The notes under the pieces were generated by a model. The model was not told the origin of the DNA and made no database searches. It saw only the letters and a list, made by a program, of their open reading frames with translations. This document shows, piece after piece, positions 33,075 to 41,092 of a stretch of 64,000 nt of DNA. Source of the stretch: Nocardia yamanashiensis NBRC 100130 (GTDB lineage: Bacteria > Actinomycetota > Actinomycetes > Mycobacteriales > Mycobacteriaceae); assembly GCF_001613325.1 (NCBI RefSeq), contig NZ_BDCD01000009.1:248001-312000 (forward strand), in the 5' to 3' direction. Each line of letters begins with the position of its first letter. Positions within the stretch are counted from its first letter, which is position 1. The translations under genes and the position numbers were made by a program.

Positions 33075-33965
33075 ATGAGTCCCACCGCCGATGACGCCAC
33101 CGCCGCCTTCGTCACCCATCGCAACCTGCTCTTCACGGTCGCCTACGAAATGCTCGGCTCGGCCGCCGACGCCGAGGACGTGCTGCAGGAGACCTGGATG
33201 AAATGGGTGGGCGTGGATCTCGGCGATGTGCAGGATCGGCGGGCCTATCTGGTGCGCATCACCACCCGCCAGGCGCTCATGCGATTGCGCGCCCTCGGCC
33301 GTCGCAAGGAGTCCTACGTGGGTCCGTGGCTACCCGAACCGCTGCTCACCACCCCCGACGTCGCCGAGGATGTCGAGCTCGCCGAAAACGTATCGATGGC
33401 AATGCTTCTCGTCCTCGAAACCCTCACGCCCACCGAGCGGGCCGTCTTCGTCCTCCGCGACGTCTTCGACCTCCCATACGGCGAAATCGCCGCGGCCGTA
33501 GCCAAATCTCCGTCCACCGTCCGCCAGATAGCCCACCGCGCCCGAGCTCATGTCGCTGCCCGCCGCCCCCGAGGCGCCGTCACCCCCGCCGAAACCCAGG
33601 AGGTGATCACCGCCTTCCAGCACGCCATCGAAACCGGCGACCTGCAGGCCCTGCTCGACCGCCTGGCTCCCGACGTGGTCTTCCTCGGCGACGGCGGCGG
33701 CATCAAACAAGCTGCCCTGCAGCCCATTACCGGCGCCGCCACGGTAGCCGCCCTCCTGCTCGCCAGCCTCCCCCGAATCGGCCGTGAAATGGCGGTCGAA
33801 CCCGCCCATCTCAACGGGCACCCCGCTCTGATCCTTCGCCTGGCCGGCGAAGTCGACACCGTCATGGCCATCCGCATCGACGACAACCTGATCACCGGCC
33901 TCTACTCGGTCCGTAACCCCGAAAAACTCCTGCGCTTGGCACACGAGACCGCCCTGCGCCGCTGA
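33075..33965 (+). CDS. ECF41-type sigma factor with regulatory SnoaL-like C-terminus
   Basis: 296 residues. Sigma region 2 (HRNLLFTVAYEMLGSAADAEDVLQETWMKW), linker GPWLPEPLL with the ECF41 WLPEP motif, and region 4 (LTPTERAVFVLRDVFDLPYGEIAAAVAKSPSTVRQIAHRARAH). The C-terminal extension has GDGGGIKQA (DGGGK-type) and RNPEKLLRL (NPDKL-type). All three hallmark motifs of ECF41 are present, where the extension replaces an anti-sigma factor. It is divergent from the CMD-like gene. The ATG at 33075 fits the leaderless promoter above. Confidence 0.92.
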   Translation: MSPTADDATAAFVTHRNLLFTVAYEMLGSAADAEDVLQETWMKWVGVDLGDVQDRRAYLVRITTRQALMRLRALGRRKESYVGPWLPEPLLTTPDVAEDVELAENVSMAMLLVLETLTPTERAVFVLRDVFDLPYGEIAAAVAKSPSTVRQIAHRARAHVAARRPRGAVTPAETQEVITAFQHAIETGDLQALLDRLAPDVVFLGDGGGIKQAALQPITGAATVAALLLASLPRIGREMAVEPAHLNGHPALILRLAGEVDTVMAIRIDDNLITGLYSVRNPEKLLRLAHETALRR

Positions 33966-34050
33966 GCGCGGCCATCACCGAGTGCTCGGCGCGCACGTGC
34001 GCGGATTACTCTGCAAGTGATGGCCCACGAGTCTCCGGAGGGTGATGGGT

Positions 34051-34221
34051 GTGAACCGATTGGCCGGTGCTACCTCGCCGTATCTGCGTCAGCATGCCGA
34101 TAATCCGGTGGATTGGCGGGAATGGGATGCGGGGGCGCTGGCCGAGGCGGCGGAGCGGGATGTGCCGATTCTGTTGTCCATCGGGTACGCGAGTTGTCAC
34201 TGGTGCCACGTGATGGTTTAA
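34051..34221 (+). pseudogene. Broken 5' end of a DUF255 thioredoxin-domain gene
   Basis: A GTG at 34051 opens a frame whose 55 residues match the N-terminus of the complete gene at 41537 (46 of 55 identical), ending with the thioredoxin-like motif CHWCHVM. The frame stops at TAA 34219, right after the conserved GTGATGG, where unrelated, more AT-rich sequence begins. The rest of the gene is not found before the intact copy 7.3 kb away. The nucleotide sequences of the two copies differ at many codon third positions, so this is not a simple recent duplication. Confidence 0.85.
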
Positions 34222-34371
34222 GGTTACTAGCCTTATTCATGCAGGTAGATGGCATATTTTTGGCCTGGATCGATCATTCCGCGCTCATTCGGTCGGTCGA
34301 ACGCCGGTTTGATTCGGGCGCATCCGGCACCTTGCCAGCTTTGGTTCGGCCTACGGCTCGAGCAACTGGCT

Positions 34372-34557
34372 TTAGTCAGATCCGGACCCGGTCCTCACAC
34401 CAGTCTTAAGTAGCCGAATGTAGTGCCTTGATCCACCAATCCGGGGCCACAGTTCGATGATCTCTTTGTCGGTCAGTTCGCTGGTATCGACGATCGTCTC
34501 GGTGTCACCGGCCCGGGCTGTCAGGAGTTGTTCGGTGGTCGAGACGAACACGGTCAC
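34372..34557 (-). CDS. Small hypothetical protein (61 residues)
   Basis: 61 residues from a GTG with GAAGGAATT eight bases upstream: TVFVSTTEQLLTARAGDTETIVDTSELTDKEIIELWPRIGGSRHYIRLL. Acidic N-terminal half, basic C-terminus. Its codon use is less GC-rich than its neighbours, in keeping with the foreign look of the sequence just right of the broken gene. No family recognised. Confidence 0.5.
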   Translation of the reverse strand: MTVFVSTTEQLLTARAGDTETIVDTSELTDKEIIELWPRIGGSRHYIRLLKTGVRTGSGSD

Positions 34558-34607
34558 AACAGAATTCCTTCGAACTCGATGTGTGATCGGCGCGCGCGGC
34601 GGCGCGG

Positions 34608-35258
34608 TCAGGGCTGGGTGGCGAGGGCGGGCCAGAGGGTGGTGGTGAGCTGTTCGGGCAGCTGGGCGCGGGTGGCGGTGTCGTCGCCGCGCAGGAACGC
34701 CCCGAAGAAGCCGCCGAAGACCATGGTCGCGATGGTGCGGGTGTCGATATCAGCGCGGACGGCGCCGCGGTCGATCAGCTGGCGCAGGACGTGTTCGACC
34801 TGGGAGACGCGGGGTTCGACGGCGCGGGTGACGACATGGGCGAGGAGTTCGGGCACGCGTTCGGCTTCGCTGATGAATCCGCCCTGCAGGATGATGGCGT
34901 CGGGGTTGTAGTAGCAGGGGTCGACGCGGCGGATGGCTTCGGTGAACGCCTCTTGCGGTGTCATCTCGTCCAGAGGGAAGGGTGGGGTGGCGGCGAGCTG
35001 GGCGCGCAGGCCGTAGTCGAGGGCGTCGATGACGAGTTCGAGTTTGCCCGGCCACCGCCGATACAGGGTCGGGCGGGTGACCCCAGCGTCGGCGGCGATA
35101 TCGCCCAGGGCCATGCCGGTGTAGCCGTCGGTGACCAGGCGTCGGCGGGTCGCGAGCAAGATCGCCTCGTCCACGGCGGGATCGCGGGGCCGCCCGCCGC
35201 GCGGCCCGGACTTGCGGGTCTGCGGGTGGTCGGTGGCGTCGGCGTGCTGTCCGGTCAT
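34608..35258 (-). CDS. TetR-family regulator of the DsbA/DoxX/cupin/hydrolase block
   Basis: 216 residues. N-terminal TetR helix-turn-helix: AVDEAILLATRRRLVTDGYTGMALGDIAADAGVTRPTLYRRWPGKLELV. The C-terminal helical ligand-binding domain is unassigned (TetR_C_16-like). Its own upstream region carries the palindrome GTTACAG-N7-CTGTAAT, and the same palindrome recurs before the alpha/beta hydrolase gene 2.9 kb away. It therefore very probably represses itself and the intervening genes. Confidence 0.9.
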   Translation of the reverse strand: MTGQHADATDHPQTRKSGPRGGRPRDPAVDEAILLATRRRLVTDGYTGMALGDIAADAGVTRPTLYRRWPGKLELVIDALDYGLRAQLAATPPFPLDEMTPQEAFTEAIRRVDPCYYNPDAIILQGGFISEAERVPELLAHVVTRAVEPRVSQVEHVLRQLIDRGAVRADIDTRTIATMVFGGFFGAFLRGDDTATRAQLPEQLTTTLWPALATQP

Positions 35259-35278
35259 GGCCTCCCCGATCGTGTTTC

Positions 35279-35299
35279 GTTACAGGCCACGACTGTAAT
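35279..35299. promoter_or_regulatory. TetR operator 1 (upstream of tetR)
   Basis: GTTACAG, 7 bp (GCCACGA), CTGTAAT. The left arm and the flanking TTTC are identical to those of operator 2. It lies 21 bp before the tetR start codon. Confidence 0.75.
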
Positions 35300-35302
35300 C
35301 CT

Positions 35303-35977
35303 TCATCGGGTGCAGCCGGTGTCGAGGCAGCACGCCGCCGTGGCCGAAGCCACGGTGGTGGCGTGGGAGAGCAGGTCGGTGAACTGGGCGAGGGTGCGGG
35401 CGCCTTCGATTACGCCGTGGCCGTCGAGGACGAAGGTGGGGACGGCACGGATCCCGGCCCGCAGGGCGCGGTCGATGCTCGCGCGGACCTCGGCGGCCCC
35501 GGTATCGGTGGCCAACGCCGTGGCGATCCGGTCGCCGTCCAGCCCGGCTTCGATGGCGAGCACAACCAGGGCATGCGGGTCGGCGATGTTGGTGCCGTCG
35601 GTGAAGTAGGCGCGTTCCAATGCTTCGTCGACCGCCGCCGCGGCGGCGGGGCCGCCGTCGCGGCGCGCCAGCCAGACCAGGCGGTGTGCGTCGAACGTGT
35701 TCACCGCCAGCGCGCGGTCCAGCCGCATCGGCAGGCCCTCGGTGGCAGCGATGTCGGCCACGGCGGCGTGTTCGTCACGGAATGCCGGGCCGCCGCGCGC
35801 GGCCCAATACTGCAGCAACGGTTGCGGGGTCGTGGGTAGGGCCGGGTTGAGTTGGAAGGGAAGGTAGTTCACCTCGACGTGGTCGCGATGGCCGAATGCG
35901 TCCAGCGCGCGGCGCAGTCGCGCCTTGGCCACGAAGCACCAGGGGCAGGAGATGTCGGAAACGACGTCGATCTTCAC
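35303..35977 (-). CDS. DsbA-family oxidoreductase, FrnE-like
   Basis: 224 residues from a GTG with AAAGGAATCC upstream. Thioredoxin fold with the active site SCPWC (Cys 11 and 14) and helical insertion, cis-Pro loop IRAVPTFVLDG near residue 173. The C-terminus has an extra Cys-rich end (ACCLDTGCTR). It lacks a signal peptide, so it works in the cytoplasm like FrnE, a disulfide isomerase/oxidoreductase or 2-hydroxychromene isomerase relative. It is the last gene of a leftward block under the TetR regulator. Confidence 0.88.
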   Translation of the reverse strand: MKIDVVSDISCPWCFVAKARLRRALDAFGHRDHVEVNYLPFQLNPALPTTPQPLLQYWAARGGPAFRDEHAAVADIAATEGLPMRLDRALAVNTFDAHRLVWLARRDGGPAAAAAVDEALERAYFTDGTNIADPHALVVLAIEAGLDGDRIATALATDTGAAEVRASIDRALRAGIRAVPTFVLDGHGVIEGARTLAQFTDLLSHATTVASATAACCLDTGCTR

Positions 35978-36024
35978 TAGAGGGATTCCTTTCACCGATT
36001 CTGTTGCCGCGCCGCGTGGTCCGG

Positions 36025-36543
36025 TCACGCCTTCACCACGGCGGCGGCAGGTGCGGGCCGGTAGAAGGCGACCAGTTGCACGGCCCCACCGGCGAGTCCG
36101 AGGCCGACCGCGATGACCAGTCCGGTCCAGCCGGTGAGTACGGGGTGGCTGAACAGCAGTTGTTCGAGGCTGGCGCGCCCGGCGCCCAGGGTGGCGACCG
36201 CGACGGCGGCCAGGGCGATAATCAGGTTGTATTCCCAGCCGGAGTCCATGACGAAGAACCCGTTGCGCCGGTGGACGGTGACGACGGCGACCAGCATCAG
36301 TGCCACGAACGCGGCGGCCGCGGGCGCGGTGAGGAACCCGGCCGCCAGCGCGAGCCCGGCGGCGATCTCGGTCGCGGCGGCCAGGCGTGCGTGCAGCGCA
36401 CCCGGTGACATTCCCAGGCTTTCGAACCAGGCCGCGGTCCCGGTCAGGCGGCCGCCGAGGAAGATCTTGTGATAGCCGTGCGCCATGAGCATGGCGCCCA
36501 ATCCGGCACGCAACCCCAGCACGGCAGCATCGAACGAATTCAT
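36025..36543 (-). CDS. DoxX-family membrane protein
   Basis: 172 residues with four transmembrane helices. The signature AAVLGLRAGLGAMLMAHGYHKIF opens the DoxX family, and EIAAGLALAAGFLTAPAAAAFVALMLVAVVTVH follows. DoxX proteins pair with detoxification enzymes; CatD of B. subtilis works with a quinone-detoxifying partner, and the mycobacterial DoxX takes part in a membrane oxidoreductase complex. Here it lies between a cupin and a DsbA-like gene, 47 bp from the latter. The start ATG at 36543 has ACGAGGGAC. Confidence 0.87.
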   Translation of the reverse strand: MNSFDAAVLGLRAGLGAMLMAHGYHKIFLGGRLTGTAAWFESLGMSPGALHARLAAATEIAAGLALAAGFLTAPAAAAFVALMLVAVVTVHRRNGFFVMDSGWEYNLIIALAAVAVATLGAGRASLEQLLFSHPVLTGWTGLVIAVGLGLAGGAVQLVAFYRPAPAAAVVKA

Positions 36544-36578
36544 GTCCCTCGTCTCATTTCTCTTGTCTGCCTGCGTAT

Positions 36579-37112
36579 TTACCCGTGTGCGACGGTGGTG
36601 CCGTGGGTGGGTGGGTTCAGGTGGTAGCGGGCGATCACGTCGTCGAGCCAATCGGGGTGGCCGTAGGTCAGCCCGTAGCGGGCGGCGAGGTCGTCGAACG
36701 CGGTCGCGGGTGTGGTGCCGGTGGCGGTGAGCTCGCCCAGTTCGGCGAAGTACTGCTCGAAACCGCCGGGGATGATGATCTCGACGATCCGGCCCGGGGT
36801 GTCCCCGGCGTTCCACATGGCGTGCATCTCACCGCGCGGCTTGATCACGTATCCGCCGGGGCCGAGCACGGTTTCGGCGTCGCCGGAGCGGAATCCGATC
36901 TCGCCTTCGAGCACGAGCGAGTACTCGTCCTCGAAGGTGTGGGTGTGCGGTGGGGTGATCTGGCCGACTGCGAAGGGGTGCTCCACGATCGACACCGCGC
37001 CGTGGGTGAGGTGGGTGTCGAATTTGAGGTCCGCACCGAATCCGGGGATCGGCACGTGCCGACCCTCGCCCGGTCGCAGGACGGTGAACGGCGGAATCAG
37101 GGTGTGCTGCAT
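36579..37112 (-). CDS. Cupin-domain protein
   Basis: 177 residues. Cupin motif 1 PPHTHTFEDEYSLVLEGE gives two His and a Glu for metal binding, and motif 2 PRGEMHAMWN gives the last His. It is probably a small dioxygenase or isomerase of the quercetin-dioxygenase-like type. A helical C-terminal part (YFAELGELTATGTTPATAFDDLAARYGL) is found in several actinobacterial cupins of this kind. It is followed by doxX 36 bp later in the same orientation. The ribosome site AGAGGACG precedes the ATG. Confidence 0.85.
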   Translation of the reverse strand: MQHTLIPPFTVLRPGEGRHVPIPGFGADLKFDTHLTHGAVSIVEHPFAVGQITPPHTHTFEDEYSLVLEGEIGFRSGDAETVLGPGGYVIKPRGEMHAMWNAGDTPGRIVEIIIPGGFEQYFAELGELTATGTTPATAFDDLAARYGLTYGHPDWLDDVIARYHLNPPTHGTTVAHG

Positions 37113-37227
37113 GAGTTTTCGTCCTCTGGGTCACGCGAGCGCGCGGGTTCGGCTGTCGCTGTCGAGGCGAGTTCGACTCGGGCGTCGTCCTGCTCCGGCG
37201 CGGCTTCGGTGGTGGTGATTGCCGCGC

Positions 37228-37256
37228 CGGCGGGGAGGGGCGCCCCCTCCCCGGTC
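37228..37256 (-). terminator. GC-rich hairpin after the hydrolase gene
   Basis: GGGGAGGGG pairs with CCCCTCCCC over a 2-3-base loop, with extra GCCGG/CCGGC flanks, in the 160-bp gap after the hydrolase stop codon on the minus strand. It may attenuate rather than fully end the transcript, as the cupin gene follows. Confidence 0.5.
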
Positions 37257-37274
37257 CCCGGCGGAGATTGCGGG

Positions 37275-38075
37275 TCAGCGGGTGCCCTGGTACGCCTGTT
37301 CGATCACCTCGGCGACGGTGTCGGGGTGGCTGAGCATGACCGCGTGTGAGGAATCGACCTCGGTGACGGTGGATCCAGCGCGGTCGGCCATGAACCGTTC
37401 CAGGCTCGGCGCGATGGCGTGGTCCTTGGTGGCGACCACAGCCCACGACGGGAGGGTCTTCCATCCGGCGGCCGTCGCGGGTTCGCCGAACGCCTCGGCG
37501 GCGACCGGGCGCTGGGAGACCGCCATGTAGGCGGCGGTGGCGGCGTCGACGTCGGCGGCGAACGCGGTCGCGAACTGGGCGTGGTCCAGCCACACCTCGG
37601 TACCGGTCGACCCGTCGGGACGGGTGTACTGGAACACCTGCTGCGGCAGCGGCGGCACCGACGCATCCGCGTGGGCTTCCAGCAGGCCACCGAGAGCCTC
37701 GCCCGCGTCGGGGACGAACGCCGCGACGAACACCAGGGCCGTGACGTCGGTGATGGCGGGGGCGGCGTTGGAGATGACCGCTCCGGCATAGGAGTGCCCG
37801 ACCAGGATCTTCGGGCCCTCGATCCCGGCCAGGACGCCTTGGAGGTAGGCGCTGTCGTGGGCGAGGCCGCGCAGCGGGTTCGGGACCGCGATCACCGGGA
37901 ACCCGCGCCGGTGCAGCCGCGCGGCGACCGGCCCCCAACCCGACGCGTCGGCGAACGCGCCGTGCACCAGCACCACCGTCGGCTTCGGCGCCCCATCGTC
38001 CTCACGGTCGGTGTGCGCGCCCGGCACCAGGGAGGTCAGGGCGGCCTTGATCGAGGCGGCGAAGTGGTTGCTCAT
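37275..38075 (-). CDS. Alpha/beta hydrolase
   Basis: 266 residues. Oxyanion-hole motif VVLVHGAFADASGW, nucleophile elbow ILVGHSYAGAV (Ser in G-H-S-Y-A), catalytic Asp probably in VVATKDHAIAP and His in EVDSSHAVMLSHP. It belongs to the EstC/MenH-like soluble esterases. The N-terminus SNHFAASIKAALTSLV is not a clear signal peptide. The ATG at 38075 has AAGGAGAGACATTC. The second TetR operator lies 66 bp upstream, so this is the first gene of the regulated block. Confidence 0.88.
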   Translation of the reverse strand: MSNHFAASIKAALTSLVPGAHTDREDDGAPKPTVVLVHGAFADASGWGPVAARLHRRGFPVIAVPNPLRGLAHDSAYLQGVLAGIEGPKILVGHSYAGAVISNAAPAITDVTALVFVAAFVPDAGEALGGLLEAHADASVPPLPQQVFQYTRPDGSTGTEVWLDHAQFATAFAADVDAATAAYMAVSQRPVAAEAFGEPATAAGWKTLPSWAVVATKDHAIAPSLERFMADRAGSTVTEVDSSHAVMLSHPDTVAEVIEQAYQGTR

Positions 38076-38140
38076 GAATGTCTCTCCTTCAAACGAGGGT
38101 GGTGCCGCCCCGCTCTGATGCGGGAGAACCACCGACTTTC

Positions 38141-38161
38141 GTTACAGTGAGTGACTGTAAC
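38141..38161. promoter_or_regulatory. TetR operator 2 (upstream of the hydrolase gene)
   Basis: GTTACAG, 7 bp (TGAGTGA), CTGTAAC: a perfect palindrome that extends one more base pair on each side. It matches operator 1 in front of tetR. Confidence 0.78.
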
Positions 38162-38236
38162 GTAACTCGAGATGTTTGCCAAACTATGGATCTGCGGCCC
38201 GCGCCGTTCGACGTCTGCGAGGACGCCCGGGCGCCC

Positions 38237-39511
38237 CTACCGGGACCGGGCGCGGATGCTCAGTTGGGCGAGGTTGGCGCAGATCAGCGCGCGCAGTGCG
38301 GCGATCTGCGCGGGGGAATGGAACCGCGGCGAGAACGCGAGCTCGAGGCTGGCGCGCCCGGCGAACGTGGACACGAAGTAGCCGACCCAGGACACCGGTT
38401 CGGAGGTCGCGAAGCCATGGAAGTCGACGATCTCGACCCCGGCCGGGACGGCGAGCTCGGGCATCTCGCCCCAGTTGGTGAGAAAGTTCCCGACACCCTT
38501 GCGCGGCCCGCCGTGTGCGGCGACCGCCGCCGCGGCCCGCATCACCGCCAGTGCTGCGCCGGTCTCGATTCCGGCGACGATCTGCGTCTTCGCCTGGGCC
38601 GCGAGGACTTCCAGGACGGTGCCAGGCTCGCAGGCGGTGACCGTCGGCGCGAACCCCAGCGCGTTGGTGACCTCGTCGGCCCGCGCCGCGGGCCGCAGGT
38701 AGGCGCGCAGGTCCACCAGATGGAACATGATCATCGGCAGATCGGTGGCATCGCCGAACTCGGTGAGTATCGCGCGTTCGGCCCGCACGATCGCCGCGGT
38801 CAGCAGGGCGTGCAGCGTCGTGCCCGCCGCCCGCGCGTGCGCACGCAGCGCGGCAGTGTCGGCCCGCGACAAGGTGATCCGTCCTCCCGGTGAGGGCGCG
38901 AACCCCGCTCCCTCGCCGCGTTCGGCGGCCGGGATGCTGTGCACCGCGCCCGCCGCAGGGAGATCGGGTTCGGGCAGGGCCATGCTCCGCGCACGGTAGG
39001 CGTGCTCGAGGCTGTGCGGGTGGACCGGAGTGGTGTCGGGCAACGCGGCGGTCCCGGCAAGGGTGGCGGCGACGCGCCAGAAATACGCAAGCAGCTCCAA
39101 GCCGAGGGTGGCGTCGTTGATCGCATGGCTGATCTGCAGCGCGACCGCAGTCCGGTCCTCGTCGCTGACGATGGTGAGTTTCGCCAGGCTGTGTGCGGGA
39201 TCGAGCGGGCTCAGCGCCGCACCGGCGAGCCAGTCGGAGATCGGGCCCGCCACGGTCTCGGTGGTGGCCGCGCTGGTGCCGTCGCCGGGAATCTGTAGCC
39301 AGCACTGCCTGCCGGTGATCTCGATCGTACCGGTCAGCATCGGATACTTGCGGCACAGCAACCCGAAGGCGTTGTGCAGCAGCGTGATATCGATGTTCCC
39401 GGTGCAGATCGCGGTGTAGGTGACGGTCAGCTTGCGCGGCACGAAACCGTGATCGATCAGTCCCAGCCGATATCGCGTGGCGTTGTCCGCTCCGGCTGCG
39501 GCACGGCTCAC
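38237..39511 (-). CDS. PapA5-like acyltransferase (condensation-domain superfamily)
   Basis: 424 residues from a GTG that overlaps the thioesterase stop (GTGA). Catalytic HxxxD in QISHAINDATLG near residue 120. The C-terminal half has LRAYLRPAARADEVTNALGF and GNFLTNWGEMPEL, where condensation-type enzymes have a DFG-like structural motif. It resembles PapA5, which esterifies phthiocerol with acyl groups from polyketide synthases, or alcohol O-acetyltransferases. Acyl donor and acceptor are unknown. Coupled translation with a thioesterase suggests joint acyl handling. The longer open frame upstream is the antisense shadow of the regulator region. Confidence 0.82.
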   Translation of the reverse strand: MSRAAAGADNATRYRLGLIDHGFVPRKLTVTYTAICTGNIDITLLHNAFGLLCRKYPMLTGTIEITGRQCWLQIPGDGTSAATTETVAGPISDWLAGAALSPLDPAHSLAKLTIVSDEDRTAVALQISHAINDATLGLELLAYFWRVAATLAGTAALPDTTPVHPHSLEHAYRARSMALPEPDLPAAGAVHSIPAAERGEGAGFAPSPGGRITLSRADTAALRAHARAAGTTLHALLTAAIVRAERAILTEFGDATDLPMIMFHLVDLRAYLRPAARADEVTNALGFAPTVTACEPGTVLEVLAAQAKTQIVAGIETGAALAVMRAAAAVAAHGGPRKGVGNFLTNWGEMPELAVPAGVEIVDFHGFATSEPVSWVGYFVSTFAGRASLELAFSPRFHSPAQIAALRALICANLAQLSIRARSR

Positions 39512-39993
39512 GCCAGCCCCAGCAGTGCCGGGTCGGTGGCGCGCGACCGCAGTTCCTGGGCCGGGTCGGCGACCATGCGCCGGGTCCGCATATCCAGCAG
39601 GCCGCTGACACTGTGCACTTCGGCGACCAGGGTGCCGTCGGGTTTGGTCAGGGTGTGTTCGACGCGGTGGGTTTTGCCCGGCCCCCACACGAACACGCAC
39701 GTCACATCGACGGTGTCGTCGGCGCGCAGTTCGGCGTGGTGGCGCACGGTGGTTTCGAGGTTGATCGGCCCGAACCCGTCGGCGAGCAGCCGCTGCGGAG
39801 ACAGCCCGGCTGCTTGCCCGCACGCGAAGCGGGTGTGCTCGGCGTACTGCAGATACACCGTGGAGGCCAGGTGATGGTTGGTGTCGAGCTCGTAGCTGCG
39901 CACCGCGAACCGCAACGTGAACGGCGCGGTGCCGGTCGCGTCCGAGGACCTCTGCTGCGGGGACGCTGTTGCGGGCGTGGCTGTTTCGGTCAT
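39508..39993 (-). CDS. Acyl-CoA thioesterase, 4HBT hotdog fold
   Basis: 161 residues. Hotdog-fold signature FAVRSYELDTNHHLASTVYLQYAEHTRFACGQAAG, where canonical 4HBT enzymes have Y.D.D..GHVNN...Y.E. The pattern Y-E-L-D-T-N-H-H keeps the Asp and following His. The central strand block DDTVDVTCVFVWGPGKTHRVEHTLTKPDGTLVAEVHSVSGLLD completes the fold. It cleaves acyl thioesters, probably supplying or editing the substrate of the coupled acyltransferase. It is divergent from a helix-turn-helix regulator. Confidence 0.83.
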   Translation of the reverse strand: MTETATPATASPQQRSSDATGTAPFTLRFAVRSYELDTNHHLASTVYLQYAEHTRFACGQAAGLSPQRLLADGFGPINLETTVRHHAELRADDTVDVTCVFVWGPGKTHRVEHTLTKPDGTLVAEVHSVSGLLDMRTRRMVADPAQELRSRATDPALLGLA

Positions 39994-40070
39994 GACCGAT
40001 GGACTCCTCGTCGGGGAATGTCGAATGGTGGCCGATCGCAGCTTGCTGGGGTCGCGGCACCGGTACCAAG

Positions 40071-40088
40071 ACACTGGTGACACTGGTG
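40071..40088. repeat. Tandem 9-bp repeat in the divergent promoter region
   Basis: ACACTGGTG occurs twice in direct succession, followed by TC, so that GACAC...GTGTC also forms an inverted frame around it. It lies midway between the thioesterase and HTH regulator starts and is a candidate operator. Confidence 0.4.
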
Positions 40089-40135
40089 TCGCCAGCACCC
40101 GGCAACCATCTGGCATCCCCTGCGGGGTGTGGCCG

Positions 40136-41050
40136 ATGATGGACGCCGTGACCGCCCCCGCCTCGTCTCGCCGTACTGAACTGGCCGCGTTCCTGCGCAG
40201 CCGCCGCGACCGCCTCACCCCCGCCCAGGTCGGGCTGGCACCCGGATTGCGGCGCAAGACACCAGGATTGCGCCGCGAGGAGGTCGCCGGACTGGCCGGG
40301 GTGTCGGTCACCTGGTACACCTGGCTCGAACAGGGCCGCCGGATCAACGTCGGCGCGCAGGTCCTCGACGCCATCGCCGCCGCCCTGCGCCTGGACGGCG
40401 CCGAACGCGCTCACCTCTACCGCCTGGCCGAGGTCCCGATCCCCGCTACCGCGGGCCGCGCCGAAGCGCTCACCCTCACCGTGCAATCGATCCTCGACGC
40501 CATCACCGGATATCCGGCCGCGGCCATCAATACCCGCTGGGATCTGTTGGGCCACAACACCGCGGCCGCCTTGCTGTGGCCACGGCTGACCGCCCCCGGC
40601 AGCTCACGCAACGTGCTGTGGGAGCTGTTCACCACCCCCGCCCAGGACCGCTGCTTCGTCAACCGCGACGCCGGCCTGCCGCACATGGTGGCCTCCTTCC
40701 GCGCCGACTTCGCCCATCACCTACACGACCCCGCCTGGACCGACCTCATCCGCGGACTCGCCACCGCCAGCCCCGAATTCACCCGACTGTGGGCCACCCG
40801 TGACGTCGCCGCCCCACCTACCCAAACCATGATCTACCGCCACCCCAGCGCCGGGGAGCTGGCGCTGACGCTGACCCGCATGGAACTGCCCGCCACCCCC
40901 GACACCATCCTCACTGTGTGGACCCCCATCGACGACGACAACCGCGGGCGCCTCGAAGCGCTGCTGGCTCACCCCAACATCCCCGCACCCACACCCCTGC
41001 ACCGACCGCACCGCGGTCGATCGCACGACGCCGAAAGATCGTGTGGCTGA
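40136..41050 (+). CDS. XRE-type regulator with MmyB-like ligand-binding domain
   Basis: 304 residues (the ATG at 40139 is equally possible). N-terminal helix-turn-helix ELAAFLRSRRDRLTPAQVG, then GLRRKTPGLRREEVAGLAGVSVTWYTWLEQGR, the typical start of MmyB-like actinobacterial regulators. The C-terminal MmyB-like domain (NTRWDLLGHNTAAALLWPRL; WATRDVAAP) is known to bind fatty acids in relatives. It is divergent from the thioesterase-acyltransferase pair, which it probably controls, perhaps in response to an acyl ligand. The C-terminus is rich in Pro, His and Arg. Confidence 0.88.
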   Translation: MMDAVTAPASSRRTELAAFLRSRRDRLTPAQVGLAPGLRRKTPGLRREEVAGLAGVSVTWYTWLEQGRRINVGAQVLDAIAAALRLDGAERAHLYRLAEVPIPATAGRAEALTLTVQSILDAITGYPAAAINTRWDLLGHNTAAALLWPRLTAPGSSRNVLWELFTTPAQDRCFVNRDAGLPHMVASFRADFAHHLHDPAWTDLIRGLATASPEFTRLWATRDVAAPPTQTMIYRHPSAGELALTLTRMELPATPDTILTVWTPIDDDNRGRLEALLAHPNIPAPTPLHRPHRGRSHDAERSCG

Positions 41051-41092
41051 GAGCTTCGGGTGCGTGGGAAATCGATGGCGCTGCAGTGGAAT

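Noticed and set aside
39512..40555. N-terminal extension of the acyltransferase to 772 residues
   Set aside because: The extra part reads through the thioesterase gene and the HTH regulator region in the wrong frame; the GTG at 39511 with a GTGA overlap fits the family.
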